64,000 bases of DNA. Origin: Spartobacteria bacterium. Lineage in GTDB: Bacteria; Verrucomicrobiota; Verrucomicrobiia; Chthoniobacterales; UBA6821. Positions within the stretch are counted from its first letter, which is position 1. Each line of letters opens with the position of its first letter. Position numbers and translations under genes: made by a program. This document shows positions 20,661-28,793 of this stretch, one piece after another. The DNA lies in the NCBI GenBank assembly GCA_947487385.1, contig CANKWU010000001.1:1-64000 (forward strand). The letters run 5' to 3'. Below the pieces are notes generated by a model. It had not been told where the DNA came from. It saw nothing but the letters and a program-made list of their open reading frames with translations, and ran no database searches.

Positions 20661-22103
20661 TCACCGCCCGATTTCCTTGAGGCGCTTACCCGAGAGGAGA
20701 TTGGCCTCGATCTTCTCAAGCGAGATGCCCTTGGTCTCCGGCACAAAGCAGAGAAAAAAGATCACGAAGAGAGCGTTCAGTCCTCCGTAGAGCAGGAAGG
20801 TATTCCCGTTTCCAAATTTGTCGAGCAAGGTCAGGAAGGTGCCTCCCACAATGGCATTCACGATCCAGTTCGTAGCCGTGCTGAACGTCACACCGAGGTC
20901 GCGGCCCGAAAGCGGGAAAATCTCCGCGCAGATGACCCAGATGATGGGTCCCGCACTCATGGCGAATCCGACGATGAAGATGAGAAGCGCTCCAATAGCC
21001 CAGATACCAAGAGCAGGGGATTTCTCGAGATCCATGTTGAAGAGGGTGCCCACGGCGATCATTGCCACACCCATGACGGCAAAGCCCGCGTACATGATCG
21101 GCTTGCGCCCAATCCGATCGACAAAGGCGATGGCAATGAACGTCGCTAGCACATTGGTGACCCCGACGATGACCGTACCCCAGAGCTGATGCTCCGTGCT
21201 GGTGAAGCCGGCTATCTTGAAGATCCGGGGAGCATAATACATGATGACATTGATTCCCGTGAGTTGCTGGATGATCTGAAGTCCGATTCCAAGGCCGATG
21301 GCCCTCCGGAAGTTCGAATTGTCCCGGAACATCTGGAATCCGTTCTGCCTGACCCGAAGACTCTCCTCGATCTCCACGACCTCCTTGCTGATCTCGTCCG
21401 TAGGGAGGTGCATTCTCTCGAAGACCGAGACGGCAAGTGCCTTCTTGCCCTTAAGGAAAAGCCAGCGGGGGCTCTCCGGGAGGAAGAGGACGCCTAGGAA
21501 CATCAGGAAGGCGGGTAGGGCGACGATTCCGAGCATAACTCTCCAATTGCCGGCACCCAACACGGACTTGTAGTGATCCCCCAGCAACCAGTCGAAATTG
21601 GCGTAATTAGCCAGCCATGTATTGCTCAGGAAGGCCAGAACGATACCGATGGTGATCATCAGTTGGTACATGGAGATCATCGATCCGCGGACACGCTGAG
21701 GGGAGATTTCAGAGAGATAGAGGGGTGCTGTGAACGAGGCGACGCCGATGGCGATTCCAAGAAAAAAACGGGCGGCGATCAGCAGGTGGGCGTCAGGAGA
21801 AAATGCGCAGACAAGCGAACCTAGAATGAAGATCACTGCGCTGATCAAGATGGCACCGCGACGACCTAATCTGTTGGAAAGAATCCCGCTGATCAGCGTC
21901 CCGAAGACAGCCCCCCAAAGAAGTGAACTGACCACGAGTTCGATCACTTGGTCCGTGATGGAGAAGCTCTTCTGGATCAGGCCTTCGGCACCAGAGATCA
22001 CCCCGATGTCGAGTCCGAAGAGGAGTCCTGCAAGGGCTCCGGTGAATCCGATGAAGTAAACGATTGGGCTGAGTTTCGCAGGAACGGGCGTGGTGTTTGT
22101 CAT
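20661..22103 (-). CDS. MFS sugar transporter (sugar porter family, XylE/GalP-like)
   Basis: The product (480 aa) has twelve predicted membrane helices and the diagnostic motifs of sugar porters: GLLFGLDIGVISGAE in helix 1, NRLGRRGA after helix 2, PESPRWLF before the central loop, DRIGRKP after helix 8, and the terminal PETKGISLEKIE. It probably imports a monosaccharide with protons. Which sugar cannot be said. The 200 bases between it and the upstream glycosyltransferase gene show no terminator. The region beyond its start (22104-22287) is AT-rich and probably holds its promoter. Confidence 0.92.
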   Translation of the reverse strand: MTNTTPVPAKLSPIVYFIGFTGALAGLLFGLDIGVISGAEGLIQKSFSITDQVIELVVSSLLWGAVFGTLISGILSNRLGRRGAILISAVIFILGSLVCAFSPDAHLLIAARFFLGIAIGVASFTAPLYLSEISPQRVRGSMISMYQLMITIGIVLAFLSNTWLANYANFDWLLGDHYKSVLGAGNWRVMLGIVALPAFLMFLGVLFLPESPRWLFLKGKKALAVSVFERMHLPTDEISKEVVEIEESLRVRQNGFQMFRDNSNFRRAIGLGIGLQIIQQLTGINVIMYYAPRIFKIAGFTSTEHQLWGTVIVGVTNVLATFIAIAFVDRIGRKPIMYAGFAVMGVAMIAVGTLFNMDLEKSPALGIWAIGALLIFIVGFAMSAGPIIWVICAEIFPLSGRDLGVTFSTATNWIVNAIVGGTFLTLLDKFGNGNTFLLYGGLNALFVIFFLCFVPETKGISLEKIEANLLSGKRLKEIGR

Positions 22104-22287
22104 GGGGGGAGGGGGATGGTTAGCGCAAGTGCTCCGAGCACTACGATTTTAACAACTCTACCCCCTCTATCGTACAAGGTCAAACTTGACCTAGCAGTTA
22201 AGAGGAGCCACGGGAATTTGATGATACTTAATTACATTAATTAAATTTACTGCTATCGAGATTTGTCTTTTCTAGTTTCATGGTTGA

Positions 22288-22851
22288 CCCGTCACGATTG
22301 CCAAGAACGAAAGGGCCCAGGGTGATTATCAACGTGAGCAGGGGCTTGCCAGCACTCGCGTGGTTTCCGTGCGGGATCTCTCCCATGCCAAACATGATGC
22401 CAGCTCCGCCGCCGCGCAGCTTCATACCGCCCAGCTCAACCGCAAGTACACCACCATCGTCTCTCTTGTCGATGGGATCGTCGGCGGGCGTAGCGTCGAG
22501 GCAGGCAATACCGTGATGCCTAGTATCAACTTGCTTGCCATCGTCGAGGGGAATCCTTGGGTCGAGGCCAACTTCAAGGAGACCCAGGTGGCTCACATCC
22601 ACAAGGGCCAGGAGGTTTATCTGACGGTTGATGCGATTCCAGACGATGGGTTCAAGGGGAGGGTGGTCAGCATGGCCCCCGCCAGTGGCCGTGAGTTCGC
22701 GCTACTGCCTGCCGATAATGCCACCGGCAACTTCACCAAGATCGTCCAGCGTCTCCCTGTCCGCATCGAGTTCGAGAAGGACTCGGTGAAGGGATACGAG
22801 GACCGCTTGGTGCCGGGGCTTTCCGTCGTCGCTTCCGTTCGTATAAGATAG
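22288..22851 (+). pseudogene. Truncated EmrA/HlyD-type membrane fusion protein
   Basis: The open frame is the C-terminal half of an EmrA-like adaptor: the end of the coiled coil (RAQGDYQREQGLAS), the second lipoyl-half (VDGIVGGRSVEAGNTVMPS), NPWVEANFKETQVAHIHKGQ, then LLPADNATGNFTKIVQRLPV and PGLSVVASVRI. The signal anchor, first lipoyl half and most of the coiled coil are missing, and a stop lies at 22285-22287. No EmrB or TolC partner is present. A GTG at 22360 could in principle start a fragment, but the missing parts make function unlikely. Confidence 0.85.
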
Positions 22852-22859
22852 ATAGATAA

Positions 22860-23084
22860 ATCCTGCATTTTGTACTCGGACTCCCCACTGACGGGATCGT
22901 CGGTCCCAAGACTAAGGAAGCACTGCATGAGGCGGAGAAGAATCCCGAGAAGCTGCTCGGAGATCTGCGTTCCTCACGCGAGCTCTATGAGCGTCGGACG
23001 CGTGACGAATCCTCGAAGTTTTGGAACGGGCTTGCCAACCGATGGGACCGCCAGCACGCCGATAGCCTCTCGATGTTGGCCTAG
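22860..23084 (+). pseudogene. Remnant of a phage-type endolysin C-terminus (GH108/PG-binding-3-like)
   Basis: Directly after the EmrA-like remnant the frame reads GLPTDGIVGPKTKEALHEAE, then LLGDLRSSRELYERR and ends at a stop. The pattern LG-x-DGIxGPKT followed by an Arg/Tyr helix resembles the peptidoglycan-binding C-terminal domain of GH108 lysozyme-like endolysins. The catalytic domain with its Glu is absent and no start codon fits. It is probably debris of a phage or phage-like insertion. The similarity is judged by eye and is moderate. Confidence 0.55.
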
Positions 23085-23104
23085 GAAGTAGCCTAGGGAG
23101 TTCC

Positions 23105-23830
23105 CTAAATATCCAAACCCAGGAAGTCGCGGACGAAGGTATTGGATGTACCTGAACGGATTTCCAATGGGGTGCCTATTTTTTGAACACTCCCTTTGTC
23201 AAATATCACGACGCGGTCAGCCACCTCGAAGGCCTCTTCCTGATCATGGGTCACAAAGAGGCTGGTCAAGCGGGTCCGTTCGTGGAACTCACCAAGCCAT
23301 GTGCGGAGTTCCCGACGGACCTTGGCATCAAGCGCCCCGAAAGGTTCATCCAGTAAGAGAACCTTCGGCTCCACAGCCAGGGCCCGCGCAAAGGCGATGC
23401 GCTGCCGTTGTCCTCCCGAGAGTTGCACGGGAAAGCGGTTCTCCAGACCCGAGAGCTGGATTGTCTCAAGCAGGGAGAGGACGCGTTCGCGGATTTTTTC
23501 TTTCGTAAGGCGCTTGGCCCGTGGAGCAACGTGCAGTCCGAAGGCGATGTTCTCGAAAATGGTCATGTGATTGAAGAGGGCGTAACTCTGGAAGACAAAT
23601 CCGGCCTTCCGCTCGTTGGCGTTCTTCATGGTCACGTTCTCCCCATTAAAAAAGATCTCGCCCTTGTCGGCAAACTCGAGTCCGGCAATGAGTCGGAGTA
23701 AGGTTGTTTTCCCCGAGCCGCTAGGACCGAGGAAGGCGACCATTTCACCGGTCTCGATCTTCAGGCTGACGTCATTGACTGCAGGAAAAGCTCCGAAGCT
23801 TTTGGTGAGTGAGGTGATTTCGATGCTCAT
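23105..23830 (-). CDS. cysA: Sulfate/thiosulfate ABC transporter ATPase
   Basis: The product (241 aa) powers sulfate import. Walker A (GPSGSGKTT), Q-loop ([13 protein letters not shown]), signature ([16 protein letters not shown]), Walker B ([12 protein letters not shown]) and the switch His (THDQEE) are all present. The sequence around [20 protein letters not shown] is CysA-like, and cysW and cysT precede it in the same direction. It stops after the nucleotide-binding domain: the C-terminal TOBE domain of about 100 residues found in most CysA proteins is missing, so regulation by that domain is absent. Its leader has CACCTAT-type repeats. Confidence 0.93.
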   Translation of the reverse strand: MSIEITSLTKSFGAFPAVNDVSLKIETGEMVAFLGPSGSGKTTLLRLIAGLEFADKGEIFFNGENVTMKNANERKAGFVFQSYALFNHMTIFENIAFGLHVAPRAKRLTKEKIRERVLSLLETIQLSGLENRFPVQLSGGQRQRIAFARALAVEPKVLLLDEPFGALDAKVRRELRTWLGEFHERTRLTSLFVTHDQEEAFEVADRVVIFDKGSVQKIGTPLEIRSGTSNTFVRDFLGLDI

Positions 23831-23880
23831 CGGAAAGTTAGGTAATGGGGACTAGGTGATAGGTGATGGGGAAGAAGACC
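23831..23880 (-). promoter_or_regulatory. G-poor repeat leader of cysA
   Basis: On the minus strand the cysA start follows CATCACCTATCACCTAGTCC and CCATTACCTAAC, degenerate repeats of a CACCTA unit without a Shine-Dalgarno sequence. Another example of the gene-specific repeat leaders in this window. Confidence 0.4.
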
Positions 23881-23891
23881 TCGGTGTCCGG

Positions 23892-24821
23892 TTATGGATG
23901 GAGGGGTTCAATCGTCGGTTCGAGCAATGAGCGTTGGCCAGCTTCGAACTGGCGCCTGTTCTCCCATTCTGCGAGGGTCTTGAGGCTCAGGGTGAGAAGG
24001 GCTAGAAGAGAGAGCGCGGAGGCCACCGCAAAGGCTTGAGGGAAGAGGTAGTCATTGTAGAGGCGTTCGATCTCCAGAGGCATGGTGTTAGTCTTACCGC
24101 TGATCTTGGCGGAGACAACGCTCACGGCGCCGAATTCTCCCATGGCACGGGCGTTACAGAGGATGACCCCGTAGAAAAGCCCCCAGCGTATCTTGGGAAG
24201 GGTGATCCTGCGCAGGATCTGCAGGCCGCTGGCCCCGAGTGTGAGGGCCGCTTCTTCCTCTTCGACCCCCTGAGCCTGCATTAGTGGAATGAGGCTGCGT
24301 GCCACGAAAGGGAAAGTCACAAAGGTGGTGGCAAGAACCATGCCAGGCAGTGCGAAGATAATCTTGATATCATGCGCCTGCAGCCACGGTCCGAAGTACC
24401 CGCGCCGTCCGTAGAGAAGAACGTAGATGAGGCCGCCGATCACCGGTGACACCCAGAGGGGGAGATCGATGAGGGCAAGCAGGACTTGTCGCCCGGTGAA
24501 GCGGTAGCGGGTGATGGCCCAGGCAGCTGCGATCCCGAAGGCGGTATTTGCCGGAACAGTGATGAGCGCCACGATGAGGGTCATCCAGATTGAGTGGAGG
24601 ATGTCGTGATCGGTGAAAGCCTCCGTCAAGACATCAACCCCTTTTGCCAAGGCTCCCTGAAAGACGACGAGCAGCGGAAGAAACAAAAAGAAAAAGAAAA
24701 AGAGCGCCACAATCCCAATGACAACGCGACGTACCCAGAGAGGTTCAGCTGTAGCGCGGATAGCGTTATCAGCCCTGCGGTCGCTGCCGGGAGGATTGCG
24801 GAAATCGATGAAGCTAGCCAT
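23892..24821 (-). CDS. cysW: Sulfate ABC transporter permease CysW
   Basis: The product (309 aa) is one of two inner-membrane subunits of the sulfate importer, with about six helices. The family-typical permease loop reads EEEAALTLGASGLQILRRIT and is followed by LPKIRWGLFYGVILCNARAM with GEFGAVSVVSAKISGKTNT. That CysW-type string contacts the ATPase and distinguishes it from molybdate or phosphate permeases. It lies between cysT and cysA, 28 bases after cysT. The leader is CAACTC-rich without a Shine-Dalgarno sequence. Confidence 0.95.
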   Translation of the reverse strand: MASFIDFRNPPGSDRRADNAIRATAEPLWVRRVVIGIVALFFFFFLFLPLLVVFQGALAKGVDVLTEAFTDHDILHSIWMTLIVALITVPANTAFGIAAAWAITRYRFTGRQVLLALIDLPLWVSPVIGGLIYVLLYGRRGYFGPWLQAHDIKIIFALPGMVLATTFVTFPFVARSLIPLMQAQGVEEEEAALTLGASGLQILRRITLPKIRWGLFYGVILCNARAMGEFGAVSVVSAKISGKTNTMPLEIERLYNDYLFPQAFAVASALSLLALLTLSLKTLAEWENRRQFEAGQRSLLEPTIEPLHP

Positions 24822-24849
24822 GGCGCTCGAGGAGTTGGATGAGTTGTGC

Positions 24850-25677
24850 TTAGGCGAGTTTGCGGAAGCGGTTGCCCCAGGTCTGTAGTCTGTTTCCGAT
24901 TAGTACGATGACGAGTGAGGCAAGAAGCATGGTGAAGCCAAGTGCCGCCGCTCCCGTGTAGTCATACTGCTCGAGTTTCTGAAAGATCATCAGTGGGGTG
25001 ATTTCCGTCTGGAAGGGGATATTCCCTGAGATAAAGACAATGGATCCGTATTCTCCGACAGCACGGCCGTACGACATGATGATCCCGGTAAAGAGCGCCG
25101 GGAGTAGGGGAGGGAGGATGACGTAGCGGATCGTCTGCCAGCGGTTGGCACCCAAGCAGGCTGCAGCCTCTTCGACATCAGCGGAGAGATCCTCGATGAC
25201 GGGTTGGACAGCGCGGACGACAAAGGGAAATCCGATGAAAATCATGGCGATCAGGACGCCTGCAGGAGCAAAGGCGATCTTGACGCCCAGGGGCTCCAGA
25301 TATTGCCCGAGCCACTCGCTTGGCGAATAGAGGGCGGTCAGCGCGATGCCTGCCACGGCTGTGGGCAGAGCAAAGGGGAGATCGGTTGCCGCTTCCAGCA
25401 GACGCCGACCTGGAAAGTCGTATCGCGCGAAGATCCAAGCGGCTAGAAATCCGAACACCCCATTGATGAGGGCCGCTATGAAGGAGATCCCGAAGCTTAC
25501 TCGGTATGTGGCAACGACCTCGGGATCGGTGACCGTTTCCCAAAAGTGCTCCCAACCCCCAGAAGCCGTCTTTCCGACTAATGCCGTCAGTGGAAGGAGG
25601 ACCAGCAGTGAGACCCAGGTGACGGTCCACCCCACGCTAGTCCGGAAGCCGGGCAGGACATGTTTCTTCTTGGCCAT
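24850..25677 (-). CDS. cysT: Sulfate ABC transporter permease CysT (CysU)
   Basis: The product (275 aa) is the partner permease of CysW. The EAA-type loop (DVEEAAACLGANRWQTIRYV) and the following LPPLLPALFTGIIMSYGRAV with GEYGSIVFISGNIPFQTEI are characteristic of CysT. It is the first gene of the cysT-cysW-cysA unit. A terminator hairpin lies just upstream, between it and the M14-family gene, so the three transporter genes may have their own promoter or depend on readthrough. Confidence 0.95.
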   Translation of the reverse strand: MAKKKHVLPGFRTSVGWTVTWVSLLVLLPLTALVGKTASGGWEHFWETVTDPEVVATYRVSFGISFIAALINGVFGFLAAWIFARYDFPGRRLLEAATDLPFALPTAVAGIALTALYSPSEWLGQYLEPLGVKIAFAPAGVLIAMIFIGFPFVVRAVQPVIEDLSADVEEAAACLGANRWQTIRYVILPPLLPALFTGIIMSYGRAVGEYGSIVFISGNIPFQTEITPLMIFQKLEQYDYTGAAALGFTMLLASLVIVLIGNRLQTWGNRFRKLA

Positions 25678-25701
25678 GGTAAAATAAAATCGAATAACGT
25701 G

Positions 25702-25731
25702 AAAAAAGATCGTCTTTAGCGAACGATCTTT
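25702..25731 (-). terminator. Intrinsic terminator or attenuator upstream of cysT
   Basis: On the minus strand AAAGATCGT and ACGATCTTT form a perfect nine-base-pair stem around a nine-base loop, followed by a run of T. It starts three bases after the stop of the upstream M14-family gene and about 25 bases before the cysT start. It separates sbp and the M14 gene from the permease genes. Confidence 0.85.
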
Positions 25732-25733
25732 CC

Positions 25734-26558
25734 TTAAATATCCATTCCCTGCGAGCTGATTTGAGGAAAAAGGTGGAGGATTTCCTTCAGCGCTGCCAAG
25801 TGGGCATCCACTTGAAGTCCGAAAGGTGCATGATGGGGGGTCTCAAAGACGATTTCGACCGGTTTGGGGTGCTGATTAGGAGGAGCAGCGAGGATGCCTT
25901 TGTATCCCCCTGTGATGATCGAGTAATCCGCCTGATGTGTGTCGATTTCGGGGCGGATATCCCTCGGAAGGATGGAGGAGGCGGCCTGGAGTGCTGGCTC
26001 CAGAAGATGGCGGGTGAGGGTGCTCCCGTTCACGTAGCCGTAGATCCCCTCGCTGGTGTCGTCGGTGTGGAGAGCAATGATCGCATCGAAGGCTTTGGCT
26101 CTGAGTTCCTGCTCTAACAGGCGTACTTCCGCTTCTTCCTCCTGTTCTGCCTCGCCCCAGAAACAGCGGTTCAAATCCTTGCCGGATTCGCCTTCACGGC
26201 GGTTTGCATCGAATCCCCAAGGGTTACAAACAGGGTAGACATAGATCTCGTGGAAGCGACCTAGATCGGCCTTTTGGCTTAGGTGATTGAGGATCTGGAG
26301 TGCAGCCACCACGCCGGAGGGCTCATCTCCATGGATGCCGGCAAAGATGCCAATCCGGTAGACTGGCCTGCCGGAAGGATCCGACCACCGATAGCGGGGG
26401 AGTGTGCGTCCGCCCGGTGCTTCCTGAAGATGAAGTGCCTCAAGGTGTGGGCTTCTTCCCGCAAGCTGATCGCCGTAGTGCAAGATTGAGCGGGTCCGCT
26501 CGCCCAGCCTCGGAAGGTCAGAGCCATGCTCTCGAATTGATGGATTCGTGAGGACCAT
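25734..26558 (-). CDS. M14-family succinylglutamate desuccinylase/aspartoacylase-like hydrolase
   Basis: The product (274 aa) has the zinc-site motif GIHGDEPSG (HxxE) and a later LHTDDTSEGIYGY with the third ligand His. VCNPWGFDANRREGESGKDL supplies the Arg/Asn substrate-carboxylate residues of this family. These enzymes cleave amide or peptide bonds next to a C-terminal carboxylate. There is no signal peptide, so it is cytoplasmic. It sits between sbp and cysT, an unexpected place, and shares direction with them. A link to sulfur metabolism, for example removing an acyl group from a sulfur compound, is only a guess. Confidence 0.75.
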   Translation of the reverse strand: MVLTNPSIREHGSDLPRLGERTRSILHYGDQLAGRSPHLEALHLQEAPGGRTLPRYRWSDPSGRPVYRIGIFAGIHGDEPSGVVAALQILNHLSQKADLGRFHEIYVYPVCNPWGFDANRREGESGKDLNRCFWGEAEQEEEAEVRLLEQELRAKAFDAIIALHTDDTSEGIYGYVNGSTLTRHLLEPALQAASSILPRDIRPEIDTHQADYSIITGGYKGILAAPPNQHPKPVEIVFETPHHAPFGLQVDAHLAALKEILHLFPQISSQGMDI

Positions 26559-26610
26559 AAGCTTCCGCCCAAAGACTTAGAGACCCATAGACCTAAAGAC
26601 CTAAATAATC
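26559..26610 (-). promoter_or_regulatory. TTTAGGTC-type repeat leader
   Basis: On the minus strand the start of the M14-family gene follows TTTAGGTC, TTTAGGTC, TATGGGTC, TCTAAGTC and TTTGGGCG in direct succession: five degenerate octamers. The sequence between 26611 and 26645 contains overlapping CCCTAGGG-type palindromes. Confidence 0.5.
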
Positions 26611-26645
26611 AAAGGGTCAAAGGCTCTAGGGTCCCTAGGGTATCC

Positions 26646-27677
26646 CTACTTGCGGGCACCTTTGATGATCTGGTCGAAGGTTCCCCTGTCGGTGAAGAAG
26701 GTCTTCTGAGCTTTTGACCAACCACCAAAGTCAGCAATGCTGGTGAGGGTCAGGTTCTTGAACTGTCCGGCGTACTTGGCCTTGGCTGCTGGGTCGATCG
26801 GACGGTAGAAGTTTCTGCCGATGATGTCCTGACCCTCGGGGGTATAGAGGTACTCGAGATAGGCTGTAGCCTGCTTGCGCGTATTTTTAGCATCCACATT
26901 GGCATCGATCACGGCGACAGGGGGCTCTGCTAAGATGCTGACAGATGGAGTGATGATCTCGTAGTCGGGATTCTTCTTCTGGATGAGAAGCGCCTCGTTC
27001 TCCCAATTGATGGAAACGTCACCCTGCTTCCGCTCCGTGAAGGCGATGGTGCCTGCGCGTGCTGCTGCTGGTAAGCCATTCTTGAGGGCATTTTTGTAGA
27101 TCTTGCTGACGAACTCGCGGGTCTTTGCCTCGTCGCCGCCGAACTTTTTCAAGGCATAGGACCAAGCTGCCAGGAAGTTCCAGCGGGCGCCGCCACCGGT
27201 TTTCGGATTGGGGGTGACGATGGAGACGTCATCACGGATCAGGTCATCCCAGTCCTTGATGTTCTTTGGGTTTCCCTTGCGGACGATGAGAACGATCGTG
27301 GAGGTGTAGGGAGAGCTGTTGTGCGGAAGTCGGGACTGCCAGTCCTTTGCAAGGAGTGGTTTGTCAAATGCGCCGGTGCTCCCCTTTTCGCGGATGGCGT
27401 CGATATCATAGCCGAGAGCCAAGGTGGCCACGTCGGCATCACCTCCATCCTGGATGAGTCGTGATTGGGAGCCAGACCCACCGTGTGAGGTGGCGATCGT
27501 CACATCCTCACCCGTCTGTTTTTTCCAATGAGAGGCAAATGCCTTGTTGAACTCCGTGTAGAGCTCGCGAGTGGGGTCATAACTCACATTCAGAAGTTCG
27601 ACGCTGGCATGGAGACTTTGAAAAGCCAGAGTCCCTAGTAGCGCCGTAATGAGGATGAGGTTATTTTTCTTGTTCAT
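26646..27677 (-). CDS. sbp: Periplasmic sulfate-binding protein
   Basis: The product (343 aa) captures sulfate for the CysTWA importer. A signal peptide (MNKKNNLILITALLGTLAFQ to about residue 24) precedes the mature part. SYDPTRELYTEFN, SHGGSGSQSRLI, DVATLALGYDID and PKTGGGARWNFLAAW are hallmark segments of the sulfate/thiosulfate-binding family. The ATG at 27677 gives a proper signal peptide; the in-frame upstream ATG at 27755 would bury it. It precedes the M14-family gene by 87 bases. Confidence 0.96.
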   Translation of the reverse strand: MNKKNNLILITALLGTLAFQSLHASVELLNVSYDPTRELYTEFNKAFASHWKKQTGEDVTIATSHGGSGSQSRLIQDGGDADVATLALGYDIDAIREKGSTGAFDKPLLAKDWQSRLPHNSSPYTSTIVLIVRKGNPKNIKDWDDLIRDDVSIVTPNPKTGGGARWNFLAAWSYALKKFGGDEAKTREFVSKIYKNALKNGLPAAARAGTIAFTERKQGDVSINWENEALLIQKKNPDYEIITPSVSILAEPPVAVIDANVDAKNTRKQATAYLEYLYTPEGQDIIGRNFYRPIDPAAKAKYAGQFKNLTLTSIADFGGWSKAQKTFFTDRGTFDQIIKGARK

Positions 27678-27708
27678 GATCGTGGTGTTTATGTTGTGAG
27701 TGATTGCG

Positions 27709-28026
27709 TTAGTCTGAGAGGGAGGCATCGCGGGCGACGTCAAGAATGTGGCCATCAGATGTTACGGTGATTTCATACGTTGCGCTTTGGGAGAGGCCCT
27801 CTAGTGCGTAGATCTCTTTTGCCCCATGATGCGTGAGATATGCTTCATTGAGGTATATTCCTGGGACGTGTGTATCCACTGAGGCGAGGACGGCCTCGGG
27901 TACTGCTGTTAAAGGAATTTTGGTGGCTGCTGGCTTGTTGAAGGCGTGATGCTTGGGAGTCGAGACGCTGCAACCATTCAGGGCAGAAAGGCCTATAAGA
28001 ATCGTCGTTGGGATTATTTGCTTCAT
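27709..28026 (-). CDS. Small lipoprotein, PepSY-like C-terminus
   Basis: The product (105 aa) begins with a lipoprotein signal peptide whose lipobox is LNGC at residues 16-19. The remainder, with IYLNEAYLTHHGAKEIYALE and YEITVTSDGHILDVARDA, resembles the small alpha-beta PepSY-like fold of periplasmic proteins. Function is unknown. It lies directly upstream of sbp in the same direction (31 bases from stop to the sbp start), so it may be co-expressed with sulfate uptake. Confidence 0.65.
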   Translation of the reverse strand: MKQIIPTTILIGLSALNGCSVSTPKHHAFNKPAATKIPLTAVPEAVLASVDTHVPGIYLNEAYLTHHGAKEIYALEGLSQSATYEITVTSDGHILDVARDASLSD

Positions 28027-28197
28027 CGGTCGTGGGTTTGCAAGGTTGCCTATATGCGACCTTATCAGTCATGATTATCCCGTCAAGATAATAGCGACCA
28101 TAAAAGTCGTTTTATCTCAAGGGCACTAATCCCTCTCTCGTCACTCAAAAACTGCGCTGCAAGCTCCGAAAAGAAACTGCTGAAAGTGGGATCTCAA

Positions 28198-28662
28198 CTA
28201 GATCCCTTCCCCGTCGAGTCCCTGAACCCGCTTGAGTTCTTCCCGTCCGACCGGAGGGGATTTCATAACATCCGCCAGGGTGGTTTGATCCATGAGATTG
28301 GCCACCAGATTTCGCGCGGTCAGCATGACTCGACGGAAACGGCAGGTTGATTCCTGAGTGCAGCGTTTGTAGTCGGTTACCGAAACACAAGCGATCGGTG
28401 CCAGATAGCCGTCGAAGTGGCGGACGACCTCTCCCATCGTGATCTTTTCGGGAGCTCTTGCCAGCTGGTAGCCTCCGCGCTTCCCAGCTGTGCTGACGAC
28501 CCATCCTTTTTCTTTAAGATCGAGCATGATGTGCTCGAGGAAGCGCTTCGGGACATCATTGCGGCGCGCGAGCTCAAGGATCGGAATCGGCGGGCTCCCC
28601 CGATGCTCCACCAGGGTGAAGAGGGCCCTAAGAGCATAATCTGTCCGCATTGAGAGCTGCAT
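28198..28662 (-). CDS. Rrf2-family transcriptional regulator
   Basis: The product (154 aa) has the Rrf2 winged helix (MRTDYALRALFTLVEHRG, then VPKRFLEHIMLDLKEKGWV and GKRGGYQLAR). Three cysteines lie in CVSVTDYKRCTQESTCRFRR, the region where IscR and NsrR hold an iron-sulfur cluster. Spacing differs from IscR, so cluster binding is possible but unproven. Its place between sbp and cysE suggests control of sulfur assimilation, as the Rrf2 member CymR does in Firmicutes. That assignment is inference from context. Confidence 0.85.
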   Translation of the reverse strand: MQLSMRTDYALRALFTLVEHRGSPPIPILELARRNDVPKRFLEHIMLDLKEKGWVVSTAGKRGGYQLARAPEKITMGEVVRHFDGYLAPIACVSVTDYKRCTQESTCRFRRVMLTARNLVANLMDQTTLADVMKSPPVGREELKRVQGLDGEGI

Positions 28663-28793
28663 GGATAGAAATATACGCGACCTGGAGCGTCGGGGAAAGA
28701 CGCAAGACGTTACTAAAGATAGAAGGGATTCATATTATAGGGAGGGCAACCGATTCACCTACTACTCCCCCCAAACTCCCAGCTCCCATTTTC

